From positions 310,001 through 374,000 of the forward strand of contig NZ_CP079105.1 in NCBI RefSeq assembly GCF_019285775.1: DNA of 64,000 bases. Reading direction: 5' to 3'. Positions 54,023-62,317 of the stretch are shown piece after piece; positions within the stretch are counted from its first letter, which is position 1, and each line of letters begins with the position of its first letter. Both the position numbers and the translations under genes were made by a program. The notes under the pieces are model-generated. The model ran no database searches, was not told the DNA's origin, and worked only from the letters and a program-made list of their open reading frames with translations. This DNA is from Skermania piniformis. Lineage in GTDB: Bacteria; Actinomycetota; Actinomycetes; Mycobacteriales; Mycobacteriaceae.

Positions 54023-55048
54023 GTGCGTAATTTTTTCTGTCCCAATTGCGGGCAGCGGCTGGCATTCAAGAACTCGGTCTGCCTATCTTGCGGCACCGCA
54101 CTCGGATTCAAGTTGTCCGAGTGCGCGCTGATCGCACTGAACGATCCGCAGAACCACGCGGACTACTGCCTGTGCGAAAACCTGCACACGGCGGAATGCA
54201 ACTGGGTGGTCGATGCGGCGACCGGTGGCATGTGCGAGTCCTGTCGGTTGACCCGCACCCGACCGGCCGATTCCGACACCACTGCGATGGCCGAGTTCGC
54301 CGATGCCGAGATGGCCAAGCGCCGGTTGATTCTGGAGCTGGCGGAATTGGGCCTGCCGATCGTCGGACGGGACCGGGACCCCGAAACCGGTCTCGCGTTC
54401 GACTTGTTGGGCAGTGGCCAGGAAAACGTGATGACCGGCCATCAGAACGGCGTGATCACGCTCGACCTCGCCGAAGGCGACGACGTACACCGGGAACGCC
54501 TGCGGATCGCGATGGACGAGCCGTATCGCACCTTGCTCGGTCACCTGCGGCACGAGATCGGCCACTACTACTTCACGAAGCTGGTCACCAGCGATGCAGA
54601 ACTCGCCCGGTTCCGCGCGCTGTTCGGCGATCCGGACGCCGACTACCAGGAGGCGCTCGATCGGCACTACCAGGACGGCCCCCCGCCCGGCTGGGAGAGC
54701 GAGTATGTCTCGTCCTACGCCACGATGCACCCGGCCGAGGACTGGGCGGAGACGTTCGCGCACTACCTGCACATCCGGGACACCGCGGACACTGCCGCCG
54801 AGTTCGGGTTCGCTCCGGCCGGGGCGACGTTCGAGCGCACCCGGGGTCGGCTCGGGCCGGCGGCGTTCGATGCGTTGATCGAGCTCTGGCTACCGCTGTC
54901 CTGGGCGCTGAACATGCTGAACCAGTCGATGGGGCACCCCGACATGTACCCGTTCGTGCTGCCCGAACCGGTCCTGGCGAAGATGCGGTTCGTGCACGAC
55001 ATCTGCGTCTCGTCGCGCTCAGCGGGCTCGCAGCCGCTCCCGGCGTAG
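54023..55048 (+). CDS. Zinc-ribbon putative zinc metallopeptidase
   Basis: A 341-residue protein. An N-terminal zinc ribbon uses Cys6, Cys9, Cys20 and Cys23 (FFCPNCG, CLSCG). Further cysteines in DYCLCENLH and GGMCESCRL may hold a second metal. The catalytic HEIGHYYF motif begins at His177, and EDWAETFAHYLHIRD could supply the third ligand. This matches the putative zinc-binding metallopeptidase family (Peptidase_Mx type). No signal peptide is seen, so it is probably cytoplasmic. The GTG start has AGGAGGA 9 bases upstream. Its 3' end overlaps the convergent gatD gene by 30 bases. Confidence 0.85.
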   Translation: MRNFFCPNCGQRLAFKNSVCLSCGTALGFKLSECALIALNDPQNHADYCLCENLHTAECNWVVDAATGGMCESCRLTRTRPADSDTTAMAEFADAEMAKRRLILELAELGLPIVGRDRDPETGLAFDLLGSGQENVMTGHQNGVITLDLAEGDDVHRERLRIAMDEPYRTLLGHLRHEIGHYYFTKLVTSDAELARFRALFGDPDADYQEALDRHYQDGPPPGWESEYVSSYATMHPAEDWAETFAHYLHIRDTADTAAEFGFAPAGATFERTRGRLGPAAFDALIELWLPLSWALNMLNQSMGHPDMYPFVLPEPVLAKMRFVHDICVSSRSAGSQPLPA

Positions 55049-55729
55049 CCGGTCCACCTCGGCCAGGTCCAGCGGTGGCAGATCGTCCATACCCAGGGCC
55101 CGGGCGAGCAGCAGATCGGCCAGCTGCGGGTTGCGGGCCAGCGCGGGCCCGTGCAGGTAGGTGCCGATCACCGAGCCCTGCACGGCGCCCTCGCCACCGT
55201 CGCCGACGCCGTTGCCCACCCCGCGGGTGACGGTGGCGAGCGCGGTGGCGTCCGGCCCCAGCGTGGTGCCGCCGCGGTGATTCTCGAATCCGGTCAGCGG
55301 TGCGTCGAGGCCCGGCAGGTTCGGGGCGGTGACGATCTCGCCGATCGCTCGGACCGCTTGCGGCGCGGTGGTCAGATCCAGCATGCCGACCCCGTCCACC
55401 CGCTCGCCGCCGGATGTCTCGTACCAGTGGCCGAGCACCTGGATCGCCGCACAGATGGCCAGCACCGGCGCGCCGCGCTCGGCCGCCCGCTGCAATCCGG
55501 GATAGCGCTGCAAGTGCTTGGTCGCCAGGCGTTGCGCCGAATCTTCAGCTCCACCAAGGGTATACAGATCGAGCGATTCGGGTACCGGATCAGCCAGGGT
55601 GATCTCGACGACCTCAGCATCGATCTCGCGCAGCCGCAGCCGTTGTCGCAGCACCAATGCGTTGCCGCCGTCGCCGTAGGTGCCCATCACATCGGGCAAG
55701 ACCAGACCGATCCGAACCGGGTCGCTCAC
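55019..55729 (-). CDS. gatD: Lipid II isoglutaminyl synthase, glutaminase subunit GatD
   Basis: A 236-residue class-I glutamine amidotransferase of the CobB/CobQ type. It releases ammonia from glutamine for MurT, which amidates D-glutamate in lipid II. The nucleophile is Cys93 in VLAICAAIQVLGHW and the histidine His193 in GTYLHGPAL; IGLVLPDVMGTYGDGGNAL opens the fold. The GTG overlaps the murT stop by 4 bases, so the subunits are coupled. The position matches M. tuberculosis Rv3713 near leuA. Its 3' end overlaps the convergent peptidase gene by 30 bases. Confidence 0.93.
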   Translation of the reverse strand: MSDPVRIGLVLPDVMGTYGDGGNALVLRQRLRLREIDAEVVEITLADPVPESLDLYTLGGAEDSAQRLATKHLQRYPGLQRAAERGAPVLAICAAIQVLGHWYETSGGERVDGVGMLDLTTAPQAVRAIGEIVTAPNLPGLDAPLTGFENHRGGTTLGPDATALATVTRGVGNGVGDGGEGAVQGSVIGTYLHGPALARNPQLADLLLARALGMDDLPPLDLAEVDRLRRERLRAR

Positions 55730-56982
55730 GCTCGGGCCTCCAGCTTCCGGTTGAGATCGCGGAACGCGGTGTAGTTGGCCAGTACCTCGACGCGGCCCGG
55801 CGGACAGGATGCGATTGCCGCCGACGGATCGGGCAGCAGAGTGTGCGGTACGTCGGCGTAGGTGAGTCGTACCGCCAGATCGGTGCCGCGCTCGCCGCTG
55901 GCGACCACCTGGACACCCTCGAAGTGCTCGAACCGAACGTCCCACAGCCAGGACAGATCTTCGCCGTCGGGTACCTGCCCGTTCACCGCGATGACCAGTC
56001 CGTCCGCGGTCGGGTCGACCATCGACAGCGCCTCTTGCCAGCCGGCCGGATTCTTGGCCAGCAGCATCCGCACCCGATGCGCGCCGAGCTGCATCGTTCG
56101 ATAGCGGCCGGCTACTTCACCGACGCCGGCGGCTGCCGCGACGGCGGCAGCCGGATCGGCACCCAGCGCCGCCGCTGCGGCGACGGCTTGGGCCGCGTTG
56201 CCCCGATTCGCCCGGCCGGGCAGGGTCAGGCTCATCGGCAGGACGAGCCCGTCCGGCCCGTACAACGTGTCCGCATCCAGCCACCATTGTGGGGTCGGCC
56301 GCGCGAAATCTGCTCCGGTGCTGCGCCAGTGGTCGCCGGTGCCGTCGGTTCCCGGCTCCCAGATGATCGGTTCACCCGACCGCGGGCAGCTGGTGGCGTC
56401 GAGCCCCCAGCCGCTACCGGCCGCGACCCAGACGACCTTCGGTGCGTCGTAGGCGGCCGAGGTGATCAGCACGTCGTCACAGTTGGCGACGACCACCGCG
56501 CTCGGGTGCCGGGCGAGTCCGGCCCGGATCTTCCGTTCGATCATATTGATCTCGCCGACCCGGTCGAGCTGATCGCGGCTCAGGTTCAGCAAGACGATCG
56601 CGGCCGGCTCCAGCGCGTCGGCGACGTGCGGCAGATGTAGCTCGTCGACCTCGATTGCCGCCAGCGGGGCGTCCTGCGCGGCGGTGAGCGCGGCAGCGAT
56701 GCCGGCGTCCATATTGGCACCGTCCTGCTGGGTCGCCACGTCGCCGACCGTGGCCAACGCGGCGGCCGTCATCCGGGTGGTGGTCGATTTGCCGTTCGTT
56801 CCGGTGATCAGCACAGTGCGCCGGTCCCGGCCGAGTTGCCGGAGCAACGTCGGGTCGATCTTCAGGGCGATCAGGCCGCCGATCATCGAACCCTTGCCGC
56901 GCCCGGCACGCTGCGACGCCCACGATGCGAGGCGGGCTGCCCGCAGCGCCAGCCGCCCGCGCGGGGTGAGTTTCGCCGCCAT
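55726..56982 (-). CDS. murT: Lipid II isoglutaminyl synthase, ligase subunit MurT
   Basis: A 418-residue Mur-ligase homologue that, with GatD, converts the stem-peptide D-glutamate to D-isoglutamine. The ATP site is LITGTNGKSTTTRM (58-71), and NLSRDQLDRVGEINMIE is the middle-domain motif. At the place where the staphylococcal enzyme has a four-cysteine zinc ribbon, only Cys199 (SCPRSG) is present; the other positions hold Ser or other residues, so zinc binding is doubtful. The ATG at 56982 has GGGAGGA 5 bases upstream. murT precedes gatD in one operon. Confidence 0.93.
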   Translation of the reverse strand: MAAKLTPRGRLALRAARLASWASQRAGRGKGSMIGGLIALKIDPTLLRQLGRDRRTVLITGTNGKSTTTRMTAAALATVGDVATQQDGANMDAGIAAALTAAQDAPLAAIEVDELHLPHVADALEPAAIVLLNLSRDQLDRVGEINMIERKIRAGLARHPSAVVVANCDDVLITSAAYDAPKVVWVAAGSGWGLDATSCPRSGEPIIWEPGTDGTGDHWRSTGADFARPTPQWWLDADTLYGPDGLVLPMSLTLPGRANRGNAAQAVAAAAALGADPAAAVAAAAGVGEVAGRYRTMQLGAHRVRMLLAKNPAGWQEALSMVDPTADGLVIAVNGQVPDGEDLSWLWDVRFEHFEGVQVVASGERGTDLAVRLTYADVPHTLLPDPSAAIASCPPGRVEVLANYTAFRDLNRKLEARA

Positions 56983-57090
56983 CGCGTTCCTCCCGACTTG
57001 TGCTGATTCCCGGTGATGTACAGATCCGGTGGGTCCGGGTGAGTCTTGCACAGTGCCGACCGGGTCGCCCGGCTCAGCGCTCGGCCGAGG

Positions 57091-57120
57091 AGCCGGCCGG
57101 ACGTTGCGCGCCGGCCGGCT
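57091..57120 (-). terminator. Hairpin after the surface-protein gene
   Basis: AGCCGGCCGG (57091-57100) and CCGGCCGGCT (57111-57120) form a perfect 10-bp stem with a 10-base loop. It begins 23 bases beyond the stop of the surface protein, before murT. No U-tract follows, which is common for actinobacterial terminators. Confidence 0.6.
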
Positions 57121-57142
57121 ACCGGTTATGCGGATCGAGGGT

Positions 57143-60100
57143 TCAGACCTCGATAGTCGTGCTGCTGTCGGATGGGGTGCTGCTGTCGGATGGGGTGATG
57201 GGCACGACGACCCGGATGGTCGTGGTGTTGCCGTTGCGGCCGGTAGCGGTGACGGTGATGTACTCGAACTTGTCCGCGTCGGTGGCGTCGGGCAATCCAG
57301 CGGCATAGCGCGCTGCGGCAGTGGGCGTGTAGGTGACCGTGCCATCGCCGTTGTCGGTGACGGCCCCGTGTCGGAGTTCGGAGATGGCGACCGCGGGGAG
57401 ATCCTCGCTGCCGAGGTCGTCGATGTCGACGTGATAGGTGATGGCGCCGCTCGTCACGTCGGTCGATTCGGGGGTGACGAGCAGGATCGGGAGCGGCCCG
57501 ACCGGCAGACCGGTACGAACCAGGACGACCCCGTCGCGGATCGTGTTTCCGCCGGTCGGTGGGGGGCGGGGGTTTCGCCATTGGGTGACGACTACGAGGG
57601 TTGAGCCGTCCGGCGACATCGCCAGGCGATAAGGCGCACCGAAGCTCCCGGTCGTGTGGACCGCACCGTTGGTGGTGTCGGCGGCGGTGACGTACAGCGG
57701 GGGTTCGCTGAGCGCGAGGCCGTCTTTGCGGCTGGCGAATGCGACGATGGTTCCGTCGCGGGAGAAGGTCGGTTCCACCACTGCGCCGTACCAGGTGGTC
57801 GGCACACCTGCAGCTCTGACGTACAACGTGATCTCGCCGGTGGCGTTGTCGATTCCGACCAGCTCGGCAGAGTCGGAGACGAAGTACACGTGGGTCCGGT
57901 CGGGGCTGTTGACCAGCGATAGCACCTGTCCGGCGGGCGCGCTGACGAAACGGGTTGCGCCGGTGGCAGTGTCGACGGAATACAGGTCGTCGGCTATTGC
58001 GTAGTACCCGCGGGTCCCGTCGGTGCTCAGGAGGACCTGCCCGACGCCGGGCTCGGTGGTGCTTATCGTGTTCGTGGTGCCGGTGGTGGTGTCCACGGCG
58101 AGGAAAGTTGCCGCACCGGTGGGGTCGATGGTGGCGAGGTAGACGGTGCCGTCGGCGCCGACTGCGGTGCTGCGCGGCCGGCCGGGGGCAGTGGTCGTGG
58201 TCGAGGTCCCGCCGGGGATGTCGACGGTGGTCAGGTAGGTGGCGCCGTCGCCTGTGGTTGTGCCGGAGGTGAGATAGGCGTGGCTGTTGTCGGCGGCGAG
58301 CAGCAGGCTCGTCGGGTCACCGGGCTGTGTCGCGGTGGCGGTGGCGCCCGTGCCGGTGTCGAGCACGGTGAGGTGGGCGATGGTGTCGCCGGAGTCGGCG
58401 GACATGGTTGTGCCGACGACGTAGCGTCCGTCGCTGGTGAATACCAGAGGTTGGTCGGCGGCGCTGCCGGGAGCGTTCACGGTGCGGGTCACGGTCGCAG
58501 TGGCGGTGTCGAACACGGTCAGTACCGCACCGGTGGGGGTCTGCCGGACGAAGGCGCCCTGGCCGTCGCCGGGTGCGAGCACGACCGGCCCGGCGGTGCC
58601 GGGCCCGACGGCGACGCTGGTTAAGGCACCGGTTGCCACGTCGAGCACGGTCAGGTAGCTCGTGTCGGTGGTGCTGCTGGTGACGTACGCCGTGGTGCCG
58701 TCGGAGTTTTCGGTGGGTGGGGTGGCGGCGCCGGGAAGGTTTGCGACACTCCGGACGGCGCCGGTGTCGGTGTCGAGGATCTGCAGCCTCGTCGTCGGTG
58801 GCCCGACGTAGGGGCGGTAGTCCCGAATGTAGACGCGGCTGTCGCGCGTCGAGTAGGACGGGTATCCGCTGGGGCTGTAGGTGGCGATCGGGGCGATGGG
58901 GACGGCCAGCTGGAGCGTGGTGGTTGCGCCGGTGCTGTCGGTGGCGGTGGCAGTGACGAACTCGAACTCGGCGGCGTCGCCGGTTTGTGAACTGGCGGCA
59001 AAGCTGGCCTCGGGGGTGGGGGTGTAGACAACGGTCCCGTCGCCGTAGTCGGTGATGCTGCCGTGCACGAGGGGGCTCACGGTCACGGTCGGCAACTGGT
59101 CGTCACCATCGAAGTCGCCGACGTCCACGCGGTAGGTGACCGCGCCGTTGTACGGCGAGGTGGCGATCTGGGTGGCAACCAGGACCGGCGGTTGACCAGC
59201 CGTAGCCGCGGTTGTCGTGGCGGTGTCGCTCAGGCCGGCATCGCTGTTGCGCCGCATCCACCACATGAGCAGCCAGGGGGTGGGTGGGGTGGCGGGGGGT
59301 GTGCCGGCGCCGCCGAGCAGGGGGAGTCCGGCCAGGGCGAGCAGACCGGCGGCCGGCGCGGCGTCGATGCTGTCGGGTGCGGGCGTGTGGTCGGCAGATA
59401 TGTCGACGAGGGTGTCGGGGTCGGGGCCCGGGCCGATGGTGCGGATCTCCGGTGTCCCGGTTCCGGCGGTTTCGGCTGCCGGGGTGTCCGGGCTTGCGGT
59501 GGAGATGGCCGCCGGGGCGGAGGTTTCGTCGGGGTCGGTCCGGGCCGGGTTCCGAGTGGCAACGACCGGATCGGGTGCGGTGGTTTCGGGCATTGTGGTC
59601 GTCGCGGCTACTGCGGCGGCTTCGGATACGGCGGCGCCGGCCGAGGTCGAGTGCGGCAGGGGAGTGGGGGCCAGGTCCGGGATCACGGTCGAGGTTGCCG
59701 GTTCCGGGGTGAAGCCGGTCGGCGGTTGGTTTGCGGCGGTACCCGAATCCGCAGCGCCCGACGCGGTAGATGGGGGCGCGGAGTCGGTAGGTAGGGGCGC
59801 TGTGGGTAGGGGCGCTGTGGGTATGGGCGCTGTGGGTATGGGCGCCGAGGGTGCGGTCGCTGAGTCGATCGTGGGGTTCGTCGGCTCGGAGCTCGGCGCG
59901 GTGCTGTCTTCGGCCGGCTCAGCTACTTCGGCCGCGGGACTTTCCGCCGCGGGCGCTGCTGGTTCTTTGGTCGCTGTCGACTCTTTGCTGGCGGCGGGCT
60001 CTTTCGTGGCGGCGGGCTCTTTCGTGGCGTCGGTGTCCCTCCGGCCTGAGTCCGTCGCCGCTGAGTCGTCCGATTTCCCGCTGTCTGATGTCCCGCTGTC

Positions 60101-60322
60101 TGATGTCCCGCTGTCTTCGGCCGACTTGGCCGAGCTGTCTCCGGCGCGAGATGCTCCCGAATCGGACGTGCCCGAATTGGCTGCCGAGCCGTCGCCACCC
60201 GGCGTAGCGGACGCCAATCCCTGTCCGGTCAGCACGCCGACGCTGACCCCCATCGCGGCTGCCAGCAGCCGGGTCCCGTAGTGCTGTCGACACCGTCGCT
60301 GCGTGTTTCCCCCGAGCCGCAT
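57143..60322 (-). CDS. Large secreted beta-propeller protein with flanking Ig/cadherin-like domains
   Basis: A 1059-residue exported protein. The signal peptide is RLLAAAMGVSVGVLTGQGLA, ending near ASATPG. A low-complexity region (about 45-350) has SDSG, TKEPAA and API/LPT repeats. A short hydrophobic stretch GLLALAGLPLLGGAG and WLLMWWMRR follow. One Ig/cadherin-like domain (VTYRVDVGDFDGDDQLPTVT with HGSITDYGDGTVVYTP) precedes a YVTN-like beta-propeller of several TVLDTGTG blades. A second copy (ITYHVDIDDLGSEDLPAVAI, HGAVTDNGDGTVTYTP) ends the protein. It is probably wall-associated and extended by the linker. The ATG at 60322 has GGAAGG upstream; 21 more codons upstream are open but spoil the signal peptide. 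Function unknown. Confidence 0.82.
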   Translation of the reverse strand: MRLGGNTQRRCRQHYGTRLLAAAMGVSVGVLTGQGLASATPGGDGSAANSGTSDSGASRAGDSSAKSAEDSGTSDSGTSDSGKSDDSAATDSGRRDTDATKEPAATKEPAASKESTATKEPAAPAAESPAAEVAEPAEDSTAPSSEPTNPTIDSATAPSAPIPTAPIPTAPLPTAPLPTDSAPPSTASGAADSGTAANQPPTGFTPEPATSTVIPDLAPTPLPHSTSAGAAVSEAAAVAATTTMPETTAPDPVVATRNPARTDPDETSAPAAISTASPDTPAAETAGTGTPEIRTIGPGPDPDTLVDISADHTPAPDSIDAAPAAGLLALAGLPLLGGAGTPPATPPTPWLLMWWMRRNSDAGLSDTATTTAATAGQPPVLVATQIATSPYNGAVTYRVDVGDFDGDDQLPTVTVSPLVHGSITDYGDGTVVYTPTPEASFAASSQTGDAAEFEFVTATATDSTGATTTLQLAVPIAPIATYSPSGYPSYSTRDSRVYIRDYRPYVGPPTTRLQILDTDTGAVRSVANLPGAATPPTENSDGTTAYVTSSTTDTSYLTVLDVATGALTSVAVGPGTAGPVVLAPGDGQGAFVRQTPTGAVLTVFDTATATVTRTVNAPGSAADQPLVFTSDGRYVVGTTMSADSGDTIAHLTVLDTGTGATATATQPGDPTSLLLAADNSHAYLTSGTTTGDGATYLTTVDIPGGTSTTTTAPGRPRSTAVGADGTVYLATIDPTGAATFLAVDTTTGTTNTISTTEPGVGQVLLSTDGTRGYYAIADDLYSVDTATGATRFVSAPAGQVLSLVNSPDRTHVYFVSDSAELVGIDNATGEITLYVRAAGVPTTWYGAVVEPTFSRDGTIVAFASRKDGLALSEPPLYVTAADTTNGAVHTTGSFGAPYRLAMSPDGSTLVVVTQWRNPRPPPTGGNTIRDGVVLVRTGLPVGPLPILLVTPESTDVTSGAITYHVDIDDLGSEDLPAVAISELRHGAVTDNGDGTVTYTPTAAARYAAGLPDATDADKFEYITVTATGRNGNTTTIRVVVPITPSDSSTPSDSSTTIEV

Positions 60323-60481
60323 GGCGAGCCTTCCGTTCCCCCGGGCCGGTGCTATTCGACGGCTTTCGACCCGTATTGATAGCAATTATGTGTAGAAATG
60401 CTAACCAAAGCAGCCAAATTGGCGATACAAACCGACGATGAATGAAGTTTCAGGGCTCAAATTAGCCACTTCGAACATCGC

Positions 60482-62188
60482 TCAGTGTCGGGGTTCGCCC
60501 GGGTTTGCCGGACCGTTGAAGTCGTCGGCGACCATCGCGGCGAGTTCCAGCAGCGCCTTTCTGGTCGCTTTACCGACCAGCTCCAGATCGATCTCCGCAC
60601 CTTCCGCGAGATGGTCGTCGAACGGGATCACCTGGACGGCCCGGGTGCGGTCGAGGAACAGTCGGCGGAGCTGATCCAGATCGACCGTCGATGCGCCGCG
60701 TCGGGACGAATTCACCACCACAACAGTGCGTTTCACCAAACTGCCGTAGCCGTGATGGTCGAGCCAGTCCAGTGTCGCGGACGCACTGCGCGCGCCGTCG
60801 ATCGCGGGGGAGGTGACCAGGACCAGTGAGCTGGCCATCGTCAGGACGCCCGACATGGCGGAGTGCATCAGCCCGGTGCCGCAATCGGTCAGGATGATGT
60901 TGTAGAACTGCTGCAGAACGGCCACGGCGCGCCGGTAATCGTCGGCGCTGAAGGCTTCGGAGACTGCCGGATCTTGCTCGCTGGCAAGGATTTCCAGTCG
61001 GCTCGGGGCCTGCGAGGTGTGCGCTCGGACATCCGAGTAGCGATGGATCGCCGGGTCCTCGAGCAGGTTGCGGACCGTCGAGCGGGTCTGCCTGGGTATC
61101 CGGTGTGCGAGCGTGCCCAGGTCCGGGTTCGCATCGACCGCGATCACCCGATCGCCGCGTAACGCGGCGAACGTCGAACCGAGGCCGATGGTGGTCGTGG
61201 TCTTGCCCACGCCCCCCTTCAACGACAGGATCGCGATCCGGTAGTCGCCGCGTACCGGCTGGTTCACCCGATCGACGAGCTCGCGATAGGCGATATCGGC
61301 GGCCGATTCACCGGGATTGATCGCGCCCCCGGAGATCTTGTGGATGGCCCGCCGCCAACCGCTGCGGGGCGGCCGCTTGGCCCGCTTGAGCAGGCTGAGG
61401 TCGTTGACCGCGCCGCCGGTCGCGGGCGGAACCGGAGCTCCGGCCGGGTGCGACGGGGAGAGCGGCGGTTGGGCCGGGGCGGTCTGCCATGCCGTCGGCG
61501 ACGGGGTCGGCGGCGGGTGCATCCGGTAAGCGGGCGGCGCCATCGGGGGCAGCTCGTCCACCGAGCGGGCGCGGTGTTGCGCACGGTCGTCGGCGGGTGG
61601 CGCCCAGCTGTACACCGGCCTGGGCTGCGCGGATTGCGGCCGGGGCGGGGTGTCGAAGCCCGGCCCGGGTGGGGTTTCGAACCCTGGCCGGGGTGGGATA
61701 TCGAAGCCGCGTCCGGGTGTGTCGAAGTCGGCGGCCGGCTCGGCGTGGCCCGACGCGGGGGCGGCCGGGTAGTCCGCGCGGGGCAGCGTGTCGTAGCCGT
61801 GGGTCACCGGTTCCGTTCGCCCGGGCGGCGTGTCGTACTCCGCCGGGGCCGGGTAGCCGCTGCTGGGCGGCACGGTAGTGGCGAAGGTGGCTGCGCTCGA
61901 GCCGGACTCGGCCGGCGCGGACTCGTCGGGGTAGGCGATCTCCAGCGGGATCGAACGGATCCGCCGCGGCAACGGCGGCAGGCCGGTTCCGCCCGGCGTC
62001 GGGCCGGTAGCCGCGACCGGATTCGGTTCGACCGCTGGTTCAGGCGAACTGGTTGCGGGCGAGAGGAATTCGGTCGACGAAGCGGCCGCTGTGCCGCTCG
62101 GAACGGGGTCGGTGCGGCGGTCGGGCTCCGACTCGGCCGACCCGCGCAGCCACGGTGGCGGACTCGGATTGAATTCGTTCGTCGTCAC
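60482..62188 (-). CDS. EspI-like MinD/ParA-family ATPase with Pro-rich N-terminus
   Basis: A 568-residue protein. The first 250 or so residues are Pro/Ala/Gly-rich and disordered, with repeats such as DTPPRP and FETPPGPGF. The rest is a deviant Walker ATPase: ILSLKGGVGKTTTTIGLGS (about 317-335), VIAVDANPDLGTLAHR and the late VVVVNSSRRGAST. This layout is that of EspI and related ESX type VII secretion proteins. No other ESX gene is in the window, so the link to secretion rests on architecture alone; a chromosome- or cell-pole-positioning ATPase is the alternative. Confidence 0.8.
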   Translation of the reverse strand: MTTNEFNPSPPPWLRGSAESEPDRRTDPVPSGTAAASSTEFLSPATSSPEPAVEPNPVAATGPTPGGTGLPPLPRRIRSIPLEIAYPDESAPAESGSSAATFATTVPPSSGYPAPAEYDTPPGRTEPVTHGYDTLPRADYPAAPASGHAEPAADFDTPGRGFDIPPRPGFETPPGPGFDTPPRPQSAQPRPVYSWAPPADDRAQHRARSVDELPPMAPPAYRMHPPPTPSPTAWQTAPAQPPLSPSHPAGAPVPPATGGAVNDLSLLKRAKRPPRSGWRRAIHKISGGAINPGESAADIAYRELVDRVNQPVRGDYRIAILSLKGGVGKTTTTIGLGSTFAALRGDRVIAVDANPDLGTLAHRIPRQTRSTVRNLLEDPAIHRYSDVRAHTSQAPSRLEILASEQDPAVSEAFSADDYRRAVAVLQQFYNIILTDCGTGLMHSAMSGVLTMASSLVLVTSPAIDGARSASATLDWLDHHGYGSLVKRTVVVVNSSRRGASTVDLDQLRRLFLDRTRAVQVIPFDDHLAEGAEIDLELVGKATRKALLELAAMVADDFNGPANPGEPRH

Positions 62189-62317
62189 ACTTCCCCCAAC
62201 GTCCGAGCATGGCGATGGCCTCTGTTTCCGGCCTCACGCTAGCACTAGGTTCGACTAGCAGTAGGAAGGGTGACGTAAAGACCTTATTCGGCGATCAATG
62301 CCGGGACGAACTTTGTA

